The notes beneath the pieces are model-generated. The model saw only the letters and a program-made list of their open reading frames with translations, searched no databases and was not told where the DNA came from. From positions 1 through 64,000 of the forward strand of contig DASSKL010000005.1 of assembly GCA_035690485.1 (NCBI GenBank): a stretch of 64,000 nt of DNA, read 5' to 3'. A program made the position numbers and the translations under genes. This document shows, piece by piece, positions 35,576 to 44,505 of the stretch (its first letter is position 1; every line of letters starts with the position of its first letter). The DNA comes from Mycobacteriales bacterium. GTDB lineage: Bacteria; Actinomycetota; Actinomycetes; JAFAQI01; DASSKL01.

Positions 35576-36001
35576 ATGGCCAACGCCGAGAAGCTCGCGC
35601 AGCTCGAGAACGTCCCGCTGTTCCGTGCCTGCACCAAGGGCGAGCTCAAGAAGATCGCGCGCCTGAGCGAGGAGCTGCGGGTCCCCGCCGACAAGGTGCT
35701 CGTGCGCCAGGGTGCCATCGGCCGCGAGTTCTTCTTCCTGCTCGACGGCGAGGTGCAGATCAGCCGCAACGGCAAGGAAGTCGCCGTGCTCGGCCCGGGG
35801 GGCTTCTTCGGAGAGCTCGCCCTCCTGGTGCGCGAGCCGCGTGACGCCACCGCCACGACGCTGACGCCCTCGGTGCTGCTCGTTATCGGGCAGCGGGAGT
35901 TCGGTGCCCTGCTCGCCGACTCCCCGACGATCGCACGCAAGCTGCTCGAGGGCATGGCGCAGCGGCTGCGTGATCTCGACCGCCAGACTGTGACCGCGTA
36001 A
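35576..36001 (+). CDS. stand-alone cyclic-nucleotide-binding domain protein
   Basis: A 141-residue protein consisting of one CAP_ED/cNMP domain. The fold is recognisable from LFRACTKGELKKIARLSEEL, then VLVRQGAIGREFFFLLDGEV, and the phosphate-binding cassette FFGELALLVREPRDATATTL, with the GE and the RxAT needed to bind cyclic AMP. There is no DNA-binding domain or effector domain. It may sequester cAMP or regulate a partner by binding. TATTGT at 35564-35569 lies 6 nt before the ATG (leaderless). Confidence 0.88.
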   Translation: MANAEKLAQLENVPLFRACTKGELKKIARLSEELRVPADKVLVRQGAIGREFFFLLDGEVQISRNGKEVAVLGPGGFFGELALLVREPRDATATTLTPSVLLVIGQREFGALLADSPTIARKLLEGMAQRLRDLDRQTVTA

Positions 36002-36015
36002 CTCGCGACGCGTTC

Positions 36016-37320
36016 TCAGGGGCCGAGCACTCGCTCGGTGTAGGCGTTGGCGAAGACCCGTTGCGGGTCCACCTCGTCGCGCACCCGGCGGAAGTCGTCG
36101 AACCGGGGGTAGCGCTCGCGCAGCGTCGTCGCGTCGAGGAAGTGCAGCTTGCCCCAGTGCGGCCGGCCGCCGACCTCGCTCATGATCGACTCGACCGCGC
36201 GGAAGTAGCGCTCGTAGTCGGCCTTGAAGTACTGGTGCACGGCGACGTACGCCGACTCGCGCCCGCTCGCCGTCGACAGCCAGATGTCATCGGCGGCGGC
36301 GAAGCGCACCTCGATCGGGAACGAGATCGGCTCGCCCGAGGTGTCGATCCAGTCGCGGACCCCCCGCACCACGTCGCGGATCGACTCGCGCGGCACGGCG
36401 TACTCCATCTCGCGGAAGCGCACCCGCCGCGGTGACACGAAGACGCGGTGGGAGACGTCGGTGAACTCCCGCCCGCCGACCGAGCCGCCGGCGATGCGGT
36501 TGAGCCGGCGGATCAGCCGCGGCGCGGAGTGGCCGGTGCGCTGGGTCAGGCCGAACGCGAAGTTCGCCATCAGCTCGTCGTCGACCCACGACTTCCACCG
36601 GCCGAGCGGCGAGGCCTCGGCGTCGCCGGGCAGCCGGGTGTTGCGCTTGGTCAGGGTGCGGTCGGTGTGGGGGAACCAGTAGAACTCGAAGTGGTCGGTC
36701 TCGGCCACGAACTCGTCGAGCCGCTCGAGCACCTCGTCGAAGCGCATCGGCCCCTCGACCGCATGCATCAGGAACTTCGGCACGCACTGCAGCGTGACCG
36801 CGGTGACGACCCCCAGCGCGCCGATGCCGACCCGGGCCGCGGCGAACAGGTCCGGCCGCTCCTCGGCCGAGCACTCGACGACCGAGCCGTCGCCCAGCAC
36901 CAGCTGCAGCCCCGCGATCTGGGTCGACAGCCCGCCGAACCTGGCGCCGGTGCCGTGGGTGCCCGTCGAGGTGGCGCCCGAGATCGTCTGCCGGTCGATG
37001 TCACCGAGGTTGGTCATCGCCAGCCCGCGGCCCTCGAGCTCCTGGTTCAGCCGGTGCAGCGGGATGCCCGCCTGCACGGTGACCCGGTCGGTGGAGGGGT
37101 CGGCAGCGAGCACCCGGTCGAGCGAGGTCATCCGCACCTGCACGCCGTCGGTGACCGCGGCCGAGGTGAACGAGTGGCCGGCGCCGACCGGCTTGACCCG
37201 CAGCCCGTCGCGGGCCGCGTCCTGCACCAGCGTCGAGACCTCGTCGACGTCGCGGGGCGCGGCGACGCGCTGCGGGCGGGCCAGCTGGTTGCGACCCCAG
37301 TTGCGCCAGACCTCTGCCAT
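36016..37320 (-). CDS. FAD-linked sugar-1,4-lactone oxidase (ALO/GULO family)
   Basis: A 434-residue flavoprotein of the D-arabinono/L-gulono-lactone oxidase family. The FAD-binding part has VKPVGAGHSFTSAAVTDGVQ and TISGATSTGTHGTGARFGGL; the C-terminal ALO domain ends with GGRPHWGKLHFLDATTLRER and the DPQRVFANAY substrate region. It would oxidise an aldono-lactone or alditol with O2 or another acceptor. The ATG at 37320 is only 27 bp from the divergent ATG at 37348, so the two promoters must lie inside each other's coding region. Confidence 0.88.
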   Translation of the reverse strand: MAEVWRNWGRNQLARPQRVAAPRDVDEVSTLVQDAARDGLRVKPVGAGHSFTSAAVTDGVQVRMTSLDRVLAADPSTDRVTVQAGIPLHRLNQELEGRGLAMTNLGDIDRQTISGATSTGTHGTGARFGGLSTQIAGLQLVLGDGSVVECSAEERPDLFAAARVGIGALGVVTAVTLQCVPKFLMHAVEGPMRFDEVLERLDEFVAETDHFEFYWFPHTDRTLTKRNTRLPGDAEASPLGRWKSWVDDELMANFAFGLTQRTGHSAPRLIRRLNRIAGGSVGGREFTDVSHRVFVSPRRVRFREMEYAVPRESIRDVVRGVRDWIDTSGEPISFPIEVRFAAADDIWLSTASGRESAYVAVHQYFKADYERYFRAVESIMSEVGGRPHWGKLHFLDATTLRERYPRFDDFRRVRDEVDPQRVFANAYTERVLGP

Positions 37321-37347
37321 GGTGATCCCTTCGCTACGGTCCGGTGC

Positions 37348-38361
37348 ATGCGTATCACCGACCTGCAGACACCCGCACTGCTCATCGACGCGGCACTGCT
37401 CGAGCACAACCTCACCACGATGAGCGCCGCGCTGCCCGGTGACCGGCTGCGCCCGCACGTCAAGGCGCACAAGTGCACGGCGCTCGCCCGGCGGCAGTAC
37501 GACGCCGGCCACCACGGCTTCACGTGCGCGACGATCCGCGAGGTCGAGGGCATGGCGGCCGCCGGGCTCGGCGACGACCTCCTGCTCGCCAACGAGGTGC
37601 TCGACGCGCGGCGGCTCGGCGCCGTCGCCGCCGCCGGCGCGCGGGTGACGGTTGCCGTGGACTCGCCGGAGACCGTCGATGCGGCGGCAGCCGGCGGCGT
37701 GCGTGAGGTCGTCGTCGACGTCAACGTCGGCCTGCCCCGGTGCGGCTGCGACCCCGAGCAGGCCGGCCGGATCGCCGACCTCGCGCGACACGCCGGCCTG
37801 CAGGTGCGCGGCGTCATGGGCTACGAGGGACACGTCATGCCGGTCGAGGACCCGGCCGAGCGCGCCCGGCAGACCGAGGAGTGCATGGCCAAGCTGCTCG
37901 CCGCCCACGCGCTGGTCGGCGGTGAGCTGGTGTCCGGCGGTGGCACCGGCAACTACGACAGCAACACGTGGGTGACCGAGATCCAGGCCGGCTCCTACCT
38001 GCTCATGGACACCTACTACGCGAAGCTCGGGCTGCCGTTCGCGCAGGCCCTCACCGTGCTCGGCCGCGTCATCTCGGTGAGCGCCGGCGGCTGGGCCGTC
38101 GCCGATGTCGGCCTCAAGTCGCTCGGCATGGACCACGGAAACCCGAGCGTCGACGGGGCATCCGTGTGGTTCTGCTCCGACGAGCACGTGACGTTCTCCG
38201 CCGACGACTCCGCCGCGTCGCCCTGCCGGCCCGCGGTCGGTGACGTGGTGCGGGTGCTGCCCGCGCATATCGACCCGACCATGGCGATGCACGAGGTCGC
38301 GCACCTTGTCGACGGCGATCAGGTGGTCGAGACCTGGCCGATCGACCTGCGCGGCTGGTAG
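37348..38361 (+). CDS. PLP enzyme of the D-threonine aldolase / DSD1 family
   Basis: A 337-residue protein with an alanine-racemase-like PLP barrel and a C-terminal D-Ser dehydratase-like metal domain. LQTPALLIDAALLEHNL is the family start, and the PLP-lysine region is RPHVKAHKCTALARRQ. SGGGTGNYDSNTWVTEIQAG provides the phosphate loop, and the C-terminus has PAHIDPTMAMHEVAHLVDG, including the His metal ligands. It may cleave D-threonine-type beta-hydroxy amino acids or deaminate D-serine. TACGGT (37335-37340) lies 7 nt before the ATG. The stop TAG shares a base with the galK GTG. Confidence 0.85.
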   Translation: MRITDLQTPALLIDAALLEHNLTTMSAALPGDRLRPHVKAHKCTALARRQYDAGHHGFTCATIREVEGMAAAGLGDDLLLANEVLDARRLGAVAAAGARVTVAVDSPETVDAAAAGGVREVVVDVNVGLPRCGCDPEQAGRIADLARHAGLQVRGVMGYEGHVMPVEDPAERARQTEECMAKLLAAHALVGGELVSGGGTGNYDSNTWVTEIQAGSYLLMDTYYAKLGLPFAQALTVLGRVISVSAGGWAVADVGLKSLGMDHGNPSVDGASVWFCSDEHVTFSADDSAASPCRPAVGDVVRVLPAHIDPTMAMHEVAHLVDGDQVVETWPIDLRGW

Positions 38362-39488
38362 TGCCGGCCGACGCCTTCGCCCGGCTGACCGGCCGCCCGC
38401 CCGACGGCGTCTGGCTCGCGCCCGGCCGGGTGAACCTGATCGGCGAGCACACGGACTACAACGACGGGTTCGTGCTGCCCTTCGCCGTCGAGCAGTCGGT
38501 GCGCGTCGCCGCGGCAGCTCGCGGAGACGGGCGGCTGCGGTTGTGGTCGCAGCAGGAAGGCGGGCCGGTCGCGATCGAACTCGGCGACGTGCGTCCCGGC
38601 GCGGTCGGCGGGTGGGCGGCGTACGCCGCCGGGGCCGTTGCCCTGCTGGCCGGGTCGGCGGGGGTACGACGCGGGCTGGACCTCGTCGTCGACGGGTCGG
38701 TGCCCCGCGGTTCGGGCCTGTCGTCGAGCGCGGCGCTGACCTGCGCCGTTCTCGTCGCCGCGGCCGACCTGTGGCACGCCGACCTCGACCCGACCGCGCT
38801 GGCTCGGCTCGCCCAACGAGCCGAGCAGGACTACGTCGGCGTGCCCGTCGGGCTCATGGACCCGCTCGCCAGCCTGCTCGGTGTCGAGGGCCGAGCGCTG
38901 TTCATCGACACCCGCGCCGTCAGCGTGGAGGCCGTCCGGTGCGATCCGGCGGCGGCGGGGCTGGCCTTCCTCGTCGTCGACACGGGCGTCCGCCGGCGCC
39001 TGGCCGAGGGCGGCTACGCCGACCGCCGGGCCGCCTGCGAGCGGGCCGCCCGGCTGCTCGGAGTGCCCGCGCTGCGCGACGCCAGCCCCGAGCAGGTGCG
39101 CACCGCCGGCCTGGACGAGCGGCTGATCAGGAGGGCGTTGCACGTCGTCACGGAGAACGCCCGCACCGCCGCGGCTGCCGACCTGTTGCGGGCCGGCCGG
39201 CTCGCCGACGTGGGGCCGCTGCTCGACCTGTCGCACGCGTCGCTGCGCGACGACTTCGAGGTCTCCTGGCCCGCGGCGGACGCGACGGTCGAGGCGGTCC
39301 GCGCCGCAGGTGCGTTGGGCGCCCGCATGACCGGGGGCGGGTTCGGCGGCTGCGTCGTGGTGCTTGCGCCGGCCGACCGGGTCGGCGACGTCACCGCGGC
39401 GGTCGTCGAGCGGGCCGGGCGTGACGGCTTGCCGGTCCCCGGCGTCAGCACGGTGCGCCCCGCGGCCGGCGCGCGCCGAGTCTCCTGA
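38361..39488 (+). CDS. galK: galactokinase
   Basis: A 375-residue GHMP kinase. The galactokinase signature is GRVNLIGEHTDYNDGFVLP; the ATP-binding GHMP motif is VPRGSGLSSSAALTCAVLV; the C-terminal motif is GARMTGGGFGGCVVVLAP. The catalytic Asp lies in VGLMDPLASLLG. It phosphorylates galactose to galactose-1-phosphate for the Leloir pathway. It is coupled to the PLP enzyme by a one-base overlap (TAGTG), an unusual neighbour; no galT or galE is present in the window. Confidence 0.93.
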   Translation: MPADAFARLTGRPPDGVWLAPGRVNLIGEHTDYNDGFVLPFAVEQSVRVAAAARGDGRLRLWSQQEGGPVAIELGDVRPGAVGGWAAYAAGAVALLAGSAGVRRGLDLVVDGSVPRGSGLSSSAALTCAVLVAAADLWHADLDPTALARLAQRAEQDYVGVPVGLMDPLASLLGVEGRALFIDTRAVSVEAVRCDPAAAGLAFLVVDTGVRRRLAEGGYADRRAACERAARLLGVPALRDASPEQVRTAGLDERLIRRALHVVTENARTAAAADLLRAGRLADVGPLLDLSHASLRDDFEVSWPAADATVEAVRAAGALGARMTGGGFGGCVVVLAPADRVGDVTAAVVERAGRDGLPVPGVSTVRPAAGARRVS

Positions 39489-39503
39489 GATCTCGGCCCG
39501 GGG

Positions 39504-40313
39504 TCAGCCGACCCGGCGGGCTCGGGCGGCCCAGCGGTCGCCGTACGTCCCCTCGTGCCGCGAGACCTCCAGGGGCAGCCCGAAGCACTGCGACAGCGGC
39601 CCTTCGGTGAGCACCTCGTCGGCGGGACCGGTGGCGACGACGTGGCCGTGACGCAGCAGCACCGCGTGTGTGGTCGTCGGGGGGAGGTCCTCGAGGTGGT
39701 GGGCGACGAGCACGGTCGCGAGCTCTGGGTGGTCGTGGACGAGCGAGGTCACTGCGTCGACGAGCGCCTCGCGGCCCGGTAGGTCGAGGCCGCTGGCCGG
39801 TTCGTCGAGCAGCAGCAGGAGTGGCCGTGGCATCAGCGCGCGGGCGATCCGCGCCCGGCCCATCTCGCCCGCCGAGCACGTCGTGACGTCACGGTCGGCG
39901 AGCGCGGCCATGCCGACCCGCTCCAGCAGCGCGGCCGCGCGGTCGTGCTCGGCCGGTCCGTAGCGGTCGGGCAGCGGCTGCACCGTGCCGCTCACCCCGG
40001 TCAGCACGTAGTCGTGCACCGACAGCCGGGGCACGCGCAGCCGCGCGTCGACGACGCCGACGTCGGCCCGCAGCTCCCGCAGATCCACCGCGCCGAGGCG
40101 CCGACCGAGTACCCACACCTCACCGCGGCTCGGGTGGCGCATGCCACCGGCGAGCGACAACAGCGTCGACTTGCCCGCGCCGTTGGGTCCGAGCAACGCC
40201 CAGTGCTGCCCGGGGTGCACGTCGAGGTCCACGTCGGCGAGCACCGGTGCCGTGTCGGGCGGCCACACGGTCGCCCCGCGCAGCCGGAGCAGCGGGTCGG
40301 CCGGCGCGTTCAC
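39504..40313 (-). CDS. ABC ATPase (ModF-like, single nucleotide-binding domain)
   Basis: A 269-residue ABC ATPase. Walker A is GPNGAGKSTLLSLAG, the signature is CSAGEMGRARIARAL (SAGE instead of SGGQ), Walker B LLLLLDEPASGLD, and the switch His is in VLVAHHLEDLPPTTTH. The HHLED sequence resembles ModF/iron-type ATPases that are not tied to a classical permease. No permease gene is adjacent. The GTG at 40313 gives the normal start. It converges with galK, 15 bp apart. Confidence 0.85.
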   Translation of the reverse strand: MNAPADPLLRLRGATVWPPDTAPVLADVDLDVHPGQHWALLGPNGAGKSTLLSLAGGMRHPSRGEVWVLGRRLGAVDLRELRADVGVVDARLRVPRLSVHDYVLTGVSGTVQPLPDRYGPAEHDRAAALLERVGMAALADRDVTTCSAGEMGRARIARALMPRPLLLLLDEPASGLDLPGREALVDAVTSLVHDHPELATVLVAHHLEDLPPTTTHAVLLRHGHVVATGPADEVLTEGPLSQCFGLPLEVSRHEGTYGDRWAARARRVG

Positions 40314-40382
40314 CCGGTCAGTCTCTCGTGACGGTGCGTGACCCGGCGACTCGAGGGGCACACCTCGGGCCGAGGAGGCGCC

Positions 40383-41270
40383 ATGACGACCGGCCTGGAC
40401 CGCCGGGCGCGGAAGACGTCCCGGCGGCAGGGTCGGCGCGGGCACCGGTTGCTCGACGGCGCGCGGGCCCTCGCCGACCGGATCCGCAGCAGCTTCGCGC
40501 TGGACCGGCTCGCCCGGCTGGGTCTGATCGCCCGCACCGTGCTGTACCTGCTGCTCAGCTACCTGACCGTGCGGGTGGCCACGGGTTCGGGCACCGGCGG
40601 CAAGCAGGCCAACGCCAACGGTGCCCTGTCCGAGGTTGCCCGCACCCCGATCGGCGAGGCGCTGGTCGTCGCGGCCGCCGTCGGGTTCGCGGCGTTCGCC
40701 GTCGCCCGCTTCGTCTCCGCGGCCGCCGACCGCGACACCGGCGGGTGGCGACGGTTGAGCAGCGCCGGCTCGGGCCTGCTGTACGTCATGCTTGCGCTCG
40801 CGACCGCGTCGTGGGCGCTCGGCAACCACAGCACCGGCTCGGAGCAGGCGCACGAGGAGTCGACCGCGCGGTTCATGAGCCTGCCGGGCGGCCAGGTGAT
40901 CGTGGCCGGCATCGGCGTGATCGTGGTGGCGGTCTGCGCCTGGCAGGTCCGCGTGGCGGTCACCCGTGACTACGACGACGGCTGGTGCGTCGGGGAGATG
41001 CCGTCATGGCTGCGTACGGCGATGCCGGCGGTGGCGATCAGCGGCATGGCCGCGCGCGCCGCGGTCTTCATGCCGGTGGGCATCCTGCTGGTCGCGGCCG
41101 CGGTGACCTTCGACCCGAACGACGCGAAGGGCCTCGATGCCCTGCTGCTCTCCCTGCGTGGCAGCGCGCTCGGCCTGGCGGCGCTGGCGATCGTCGCGGC
41201 CGGGTTCGGGTTGTTCAGCGTCTACTCCCTCGTAGAGACGCGCTTCCGCGACATCGAGTCGGGTGCCTGA
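40383..41270 (+). CDS. DUF1206 membrane protein
   Basis: A 295-residue protein with a basic N-terminus and six predicted membrane helices arranged as three similar two-helix units, each of the kind LARLGLIARTVLYLLLSYLT, the DUF1206 repeat. FDPNDAKGLDALL in the last loop is characteristic. The function is unknown. It is followed 99 bp later by another membrane protein under a stress-type promoter. Confidence 0.85.
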   Translation: MTTGLDRRARKTSRRQGRRGHRLLDGARALADRIRSSFALDRLARLGLIARTVLYLLLSYLTVRVATGSGTGGKQANANGALSEVARTPIGEALVVAAAVGFAAFAVARFVSAAADRDTGGWRRLSSAGSGLLYVMLALATASWALGNHSTGSEQAHEESTARFMSLPGGQVIVAGIGVIVVAVCAWQVRVAVTRDYDDGWCVGEMPSWLRTAMPAVAISGMAARAAVFMPVGILLVAAAVTFDPNDAKGLDALLLSLRGSALGLAALAIVAAGFGLFSVYSLVETRFRDIESGA

Positions 41271-41304
41271 GCGGATAAACCTCCCTCGCACGGTCAATCG
41301 GGGC

Positions 41305-41328
41305 GTTCCGGCGTACCGGATCGGGTAC
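41305..41328 (+). promoter_or_regulatory. SigB/SigF-like promoter
   Basis: GTTC (41305-41308), 14 nt, then GGGTAC (41323-41328) matches the actinobacterial general-stress promoter form GNNT-N14-16-GGGTAY. Start codon at 41370 with a GGGAG ribosome site gives a leader of about 35 nt. Confidence 0.6.
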
Positions 41329-41369
41329 TCCCCGGACGAAGGCGTTTTCCGGATGCAGGGAGAACCGCG

Positions 41370-42068
41370 ATGAGAGAGAGCCGCATCACCGACACCCGCC
41401 GGGTCGACCTCGGTCCCGGCTTCGCGGCGCGGCGCGCCGTCAACGACGTCCGGTGGGGTGCCGTCACCTCCGGCACGTTCGTCGGTCTGGGTTTCATGGC
41501 GCTGCTGTCGTCGCTGTGGGTCGCCTGGGGCTACGCTTCCGGCTGGGGCATCTTCAGCGACAACATCCGCTGGTGGCTGGCCGGCACGGGCATCGCCTCG
41601 TTCTTCGTGGCCGGGCTGGTCGCCGGTTACGTCTCCGGGGTCCGAGGCCCGGTCGCGGGGTTCTTCAACTCCGCCACGGTGTGGGGCCTCGTCTCGACGG
41701 TGGGCCTGGCGACCGCGCTCGGTATCGGGCTCGCGACGCTGAACCTCGACAACGCGAGCTTCACCAACCTGCACGACCAGGTCGGCAACGGCCCGCTGTG
41801 GGCCACGTTCGCCGCGATCGCGATCGGGCTGGCGGCCTGCCTGCTCGGCGGGCTGATCGGCGGCTCGATGATCCGTCGCGTCACCCACCCGGCGCTCGAG
41901 CGCCAGGGCATGGACGCCTACCCCGACGACCGCACCGCCGTCGTCGAGCGGCACGACCACGTGATGGCGGCGGGTTCCGACGACCCGGGTTACCGCGACG
42001 AGGGTCACGACCGCACGGGCTCCGGCTACGCCGCGGCCGACGTCGAGCCCGGCCGGCACCGCCGCTGA
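41370..42068 (+). CDS. membrane protein with charged C-terminal tail, function unknown
   Basis: A 232-residue protein with about four transmembrane segments (near residues 32-52, 67-90, 98-122 and 147-170) and a hydrophilic tail of ~60 residues rich in Asp, Arg, His and Gly. It begins with a short charged segment, then WGAVTSGTFVGLGFMALLSS. Similar proteins occur in actinobacteria in stress regulons, but no named family was recognised with confidence. The promoter type suggests expression during osmotic or general stress. Confidence 0.75.
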   Translation: MRESRITDTRRVDLGPGFAARRAVNDVRWGAVTSGTFVGLGFMALLSSLWVAWGYASGWGIFSDNIRWWLAGTGIASFFVAGLVAGYVSGVRGPVAGFFNSATVWGLVSTVGLATALGIGLATLNLDNASFTNLHDQVGNGPLWATFAAIAIGLAACLLGGLIGGSMIRRVTHPALERQGMDAYPDDRTAVVERHDHVMAAGSDDPGYRDEGHDRTGSGYAAADVEPGRHRR

Positions 42069-42081
42069 CCGTCAGCCACGG

Positions 42082-42741
42082 TCACCGACGTTGTTGACCG
42101 ACCTGCTCTGCGGGCTGATCCGGCACCCCGTGATCGGACCAACCGCCCCAGAGCAGGTCGGTCAGCTGTGTCACGAGCGTCGCCCGCGACGTGGCCCGTT
42201 TCTCGAGCCACCAGTCGCCGGCCGCCTGCACCATGCCGACGATGCCGTGCCCCCAGGCCTGGGCGAGCGGCTCGTCCTCGGGTCCGCGCCCCCGCTCCCG
42301 GGCGATGCCGGCGCCGACCTCGTCGCCGAGCCGGCGCATGAACAGCGCCACCTGCCCGCGCACCCCCGGCTCCTCGTCGGCCGCCCGGTGCATCAGGAAG
42401 CGGTAGACCTGCGGCTGCGCCTCGATCGCGCTCAGGTAGGCGTCGATCGTGGCGGCGGTCCGATCGCGTCGCGGGCCCGGAGTGGTCAGGGCGTGGCGGA
42501 TGCCCGAGAGCAGCAGCTCGATGTGGCGCTCGGCCAGCGCGCGGTAGAGGCCCCCCTTGTCGCCGAAATGCCGGTAGAGGATCGGCTTGGTGATGCCGGC
42601 CTCCGCGGCGATCGTGTTCATCGACGCTTCGGGGCCGTCGCGCATGACCACGCGCTCCGCCGCGGCGAGCAGCTGCTCGCGCCGGACGGCCGACCGACTT
42701 GCCCCCGTCGGGGACGTGACCTCCGCCACGGTCACCACCAC
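42082..42741 (-). CDS. TetR-family transcriptional regulator
   Basis: A regulator of up to 219 residues. The DNA-binding domain reads SRSAVRREQLLAAAERVVMR and the recognition helix part is IAAEAGITKPILYRHFGDKG. The ligand domain includes YRFLMHRAADEEPGVRGQ and AAGDWWLEKRATSRATLV, like mycobacterial lipid-gene repressors. Three consecutive in-frame GTGs (42741, 42738, 42735) and another at about 42729 make the exact start uncertain. It is divergent from the acyl-CoA dehydrogenase gene and shares a palindrome with it. Confidence 0.9.
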   Translation of the reverse strand: MVVTVAEVTSPTGASRSAVRREQLLAAAERVVMRDGPEASMNTIAAEAGITKPILYRHFGDKGGLYRALAERHIELLLSGIRHALTTPGPRRDRTAATIDAYLSAIEAQPQVYRFLMHRAADEEPGVRGQVALFMRRLGDEVGAGIARERGRGPEDEPLAQAWGHGIVGMVQAAGDWWLEKRATSRATLVTQLTDLLWGGWSDHGVPDQPAEQVGQQRR

Positions 42742-42756
42742 CAGTCTTGACAGAGA

Positions 42757-42771
42757 GTTACCTCAAGTAAC
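42757..42771. promoter_or_regulatory. TetR operator candidate between regulator and acyl-CoA dehydrogenase
   Basis: GTTACCTCAAGTAAC: 5-bp arms GTTAC (42757-42761) and GTAAC (42767-42771) around a 5-nt centre. It lies 16 bp upstream of the TetR start and just ahead of a TAGCGC -10-like box of the divergent gene. It is the most A+T-rich palindrome locally and the likely autoregulatory site. Confidence 0.6.
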
Positions 42772-42809
42772 AGCCTAGCGCTGACCCCCCGTCGCACGAG
42801 GAGCAGGAC

Positions 42810-44027
42810 ATGGCCGAGTTCTCGCTGCAGCTGTCCGAGGACACCCGCGAGATGCAGAAGTGGATCCACGAGTTCGCGGCCACCGTCATCCGGCCCGCGG
42901 CGCACGAGTGGGACGAGCGGGAGGAGTTCCCCTACCCGATCGTGCAGGAGGCGGCCAAGGTCGGCATCTACTCCCTCGACTTCTTCGCGGCGCAGTCCTT
43001 CGACGACTCCGGGCTCGGCCTGCCGGTCGCCATGGAGGAGGTCTTCTGGGGCGACGCCGGCATCGGCCTGTCGATCTTCGGCACCGGCCTGGCCGCCGCG
43101 GCGGTCGCGGGTAACGGCACGTCGGAGCAGATGTCCGAGTGGCTGCCCGCGATGTTCGGCACGCCCGACGACATCAAGATCGGCGCGTTCTGCAGCAGCG
43201 AGCCCGACGCCGGCTCCGACGTCGGTGCGATGAAGACCCGCGCCGTCTACGACGAGAAGACCGACGAGTGGGTGCTCAACGGCACCAAGACCTGGGCGAC
43301 CAACGGCGGCATCGCCGACGTGCACGTCATCGTCGCGGTCGTCGATCCGGCGCTCGGCACCCGCGGGCAGGCCAGCTTCATCGTGCCGCCGGGCACCAAG
43401 GGCCTGTCCCAGGGGCAGAAGTTCCACAAGCACGGCATCCGGGCCTCGCACACGGCCGAGGTCGTGCTCGACGACTGCCGCATCCCCGGCGCCTGCCTGC
43501 TCGGCGGCAAGGAGAAGCTCGACGAGCGGCTCGAGCGGGCCCGCGAGGGCGAGCGCACCGGCCGCTCCCAGCCGTCGATGGCGACCTTCGAGCGCACCCG
43601 GCCCAGCGTCGCCGCGCAGGCGGTCGGCATCGCGCGGGCGGCCTACGAGTACGCCCTCGACTACGCCAAGCAGCGCGAGCAGTTCGGCCGGCCGATCATC
43701 CAGAACCAAGGCGTGGCCTTCAAGCTCGCCGACATGAAGACCGCGATCGACGCGGCCCGGTTGCTGGTCTGGCGCGCCGCGTGGATGGCCCGGCAGAGCG
43801 TGCCGTTCGAGAACGCCGAGGGCTCGATGTCGAAGCTCTTCGCGGGCGAGACCGCGGTATGGGTCACCGACGCGGCCATCCAGATCCTCGGCGGCAACGG
43901 CTACACCCGCGACTATCCCGTCGAGCGGATGCACCGCGACGCGAAGATCTACACGATCTTCGAGGGCACCAGCGAGATCCAGCGGCTCGTGATCAGCCGG
44001 GCCATCTCCGGCATGCGCATCGAGTAG
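42810..44027 (+). CDS. acyl-CoA dehydrogenase
   Basis: A 405-residue acyl-CoA dehydrogenase. The middle domain has [20 protein letters not shown] and GTKTWATNG; the C-terminal domain has [40 protein letters not shown] and [19 protein letters not shown] with the catalytic Glu in FEG. It catalyses the first step of beta-oxidation for an unidentified acyl-CoA. Controlled most likely by the divergent TetR repressor through the palindrome at 42757-42771. Confidence 0.93.
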   Translation: MAEFSLQLSEDTREMQKWIHEFAATVIRPAAHEWDEREEFPYPIVQEAAKVGIYSLDFFAAQSFDDSGLGLPVAMEEVFWGDAGIGLSIFGTGLAAAAVAGNGTSEQMSEWLPAMFGTPDDIKIGAFCSSEPDAGSDVGAMKTRAVYDEKTDEWVLNGTKTWATNGGIADVHVIVAVVDPALGTRGQASFIVPPGTKGLSQGQKFHKHGIRASHTAEVVLDDCRIPGACLLGGKEKLDERLERAREGERTGRSQPSMATFERTRPSVAAQAVGIARAAYEYALDYAKQREQFGRPIIQNQGVAFKLADMKTAIDAARLLVWRAAWMARQSVPFENAEGSMSKLFAGETAVWVTDAAIQILGGNGYTRDYPVERMHRDAKIYTIFEGTSEIQRLVISRAISGMRIE

Positions 44028-44070
44028 CCGCGGTCACGCCGCAAACGGCCGGCCCGCAGCTCGACCCGGC

Positions 44071-44505
44071 CTAGCCGACCGAGCCGTCGCCCTCGGTGAG
44101 TTCCTCTGCGGCGAGGTGCTCGAGCATGGGCGCCAGGTGGCGCAGCTCGTCGAGGTGCAGCTGAGTCAGCCGCTCGAGGCGGTCCTCGCCCAGAGCCGTG
44201 AGCCGGAGGCGTACGACGCGACCGTCGCGCTCGTCGCGCATCCGCTCCACGTAGCCCGCGGCTTCCGCCCGGTTGACCAGCTCCACGGCGCTGTGGTGGC
44301 GCAGCAGCAGGTACTCACCCACGTCGCCGATCGTCGGTCCGCGGGGGTCGTCGTGACCCTTCACGCCCAGCAGGAGCTGGTGCTGGGCATGGGTCAGCCC
44401 GACCGCGCGCGCCTGCCCCTCGCTCCACCGGTCGAACCGGCGCAGCGCCGTGCGGAACGCGAGGAGGTCCGCGAAGTCGCGCTCTGTCAGCCGTCGTACG
44501 CTCAC
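44071..44505 (-). CDS. MarR-family transcriptional regulator
   Basis: A 144-residue MarR regulator. Dimerisation helices flank a winged helix containing PTIGDVGEYLLLRHHSAVEL and the wing RDERDGRVVRLRLTALG. N-terminal FRWSEGQARAVGLTHAQHQL-like sequence matches the subgroup that regulates drug or organic-peroxide responses. The GTG at 44505 abuts an imperfect direct repeat (44506-44535 and 44543-44571) that may be its operator, and it diverges from a DoxX gene. Confidence 0.88.
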   Translation of the reverse strand: MSVRRLTERDFADLLAFRTALRRFDRWSEGQARAVGLTHAQHQLLLGVKGHDDPRGPTIGDVGEYLLLRHHSAVELVNRAEAAGYVERMRDERDGRVVRLRLTALGEDRLERLTQLHLDELRHLAPMLEHLAAEELTEGDGSVG

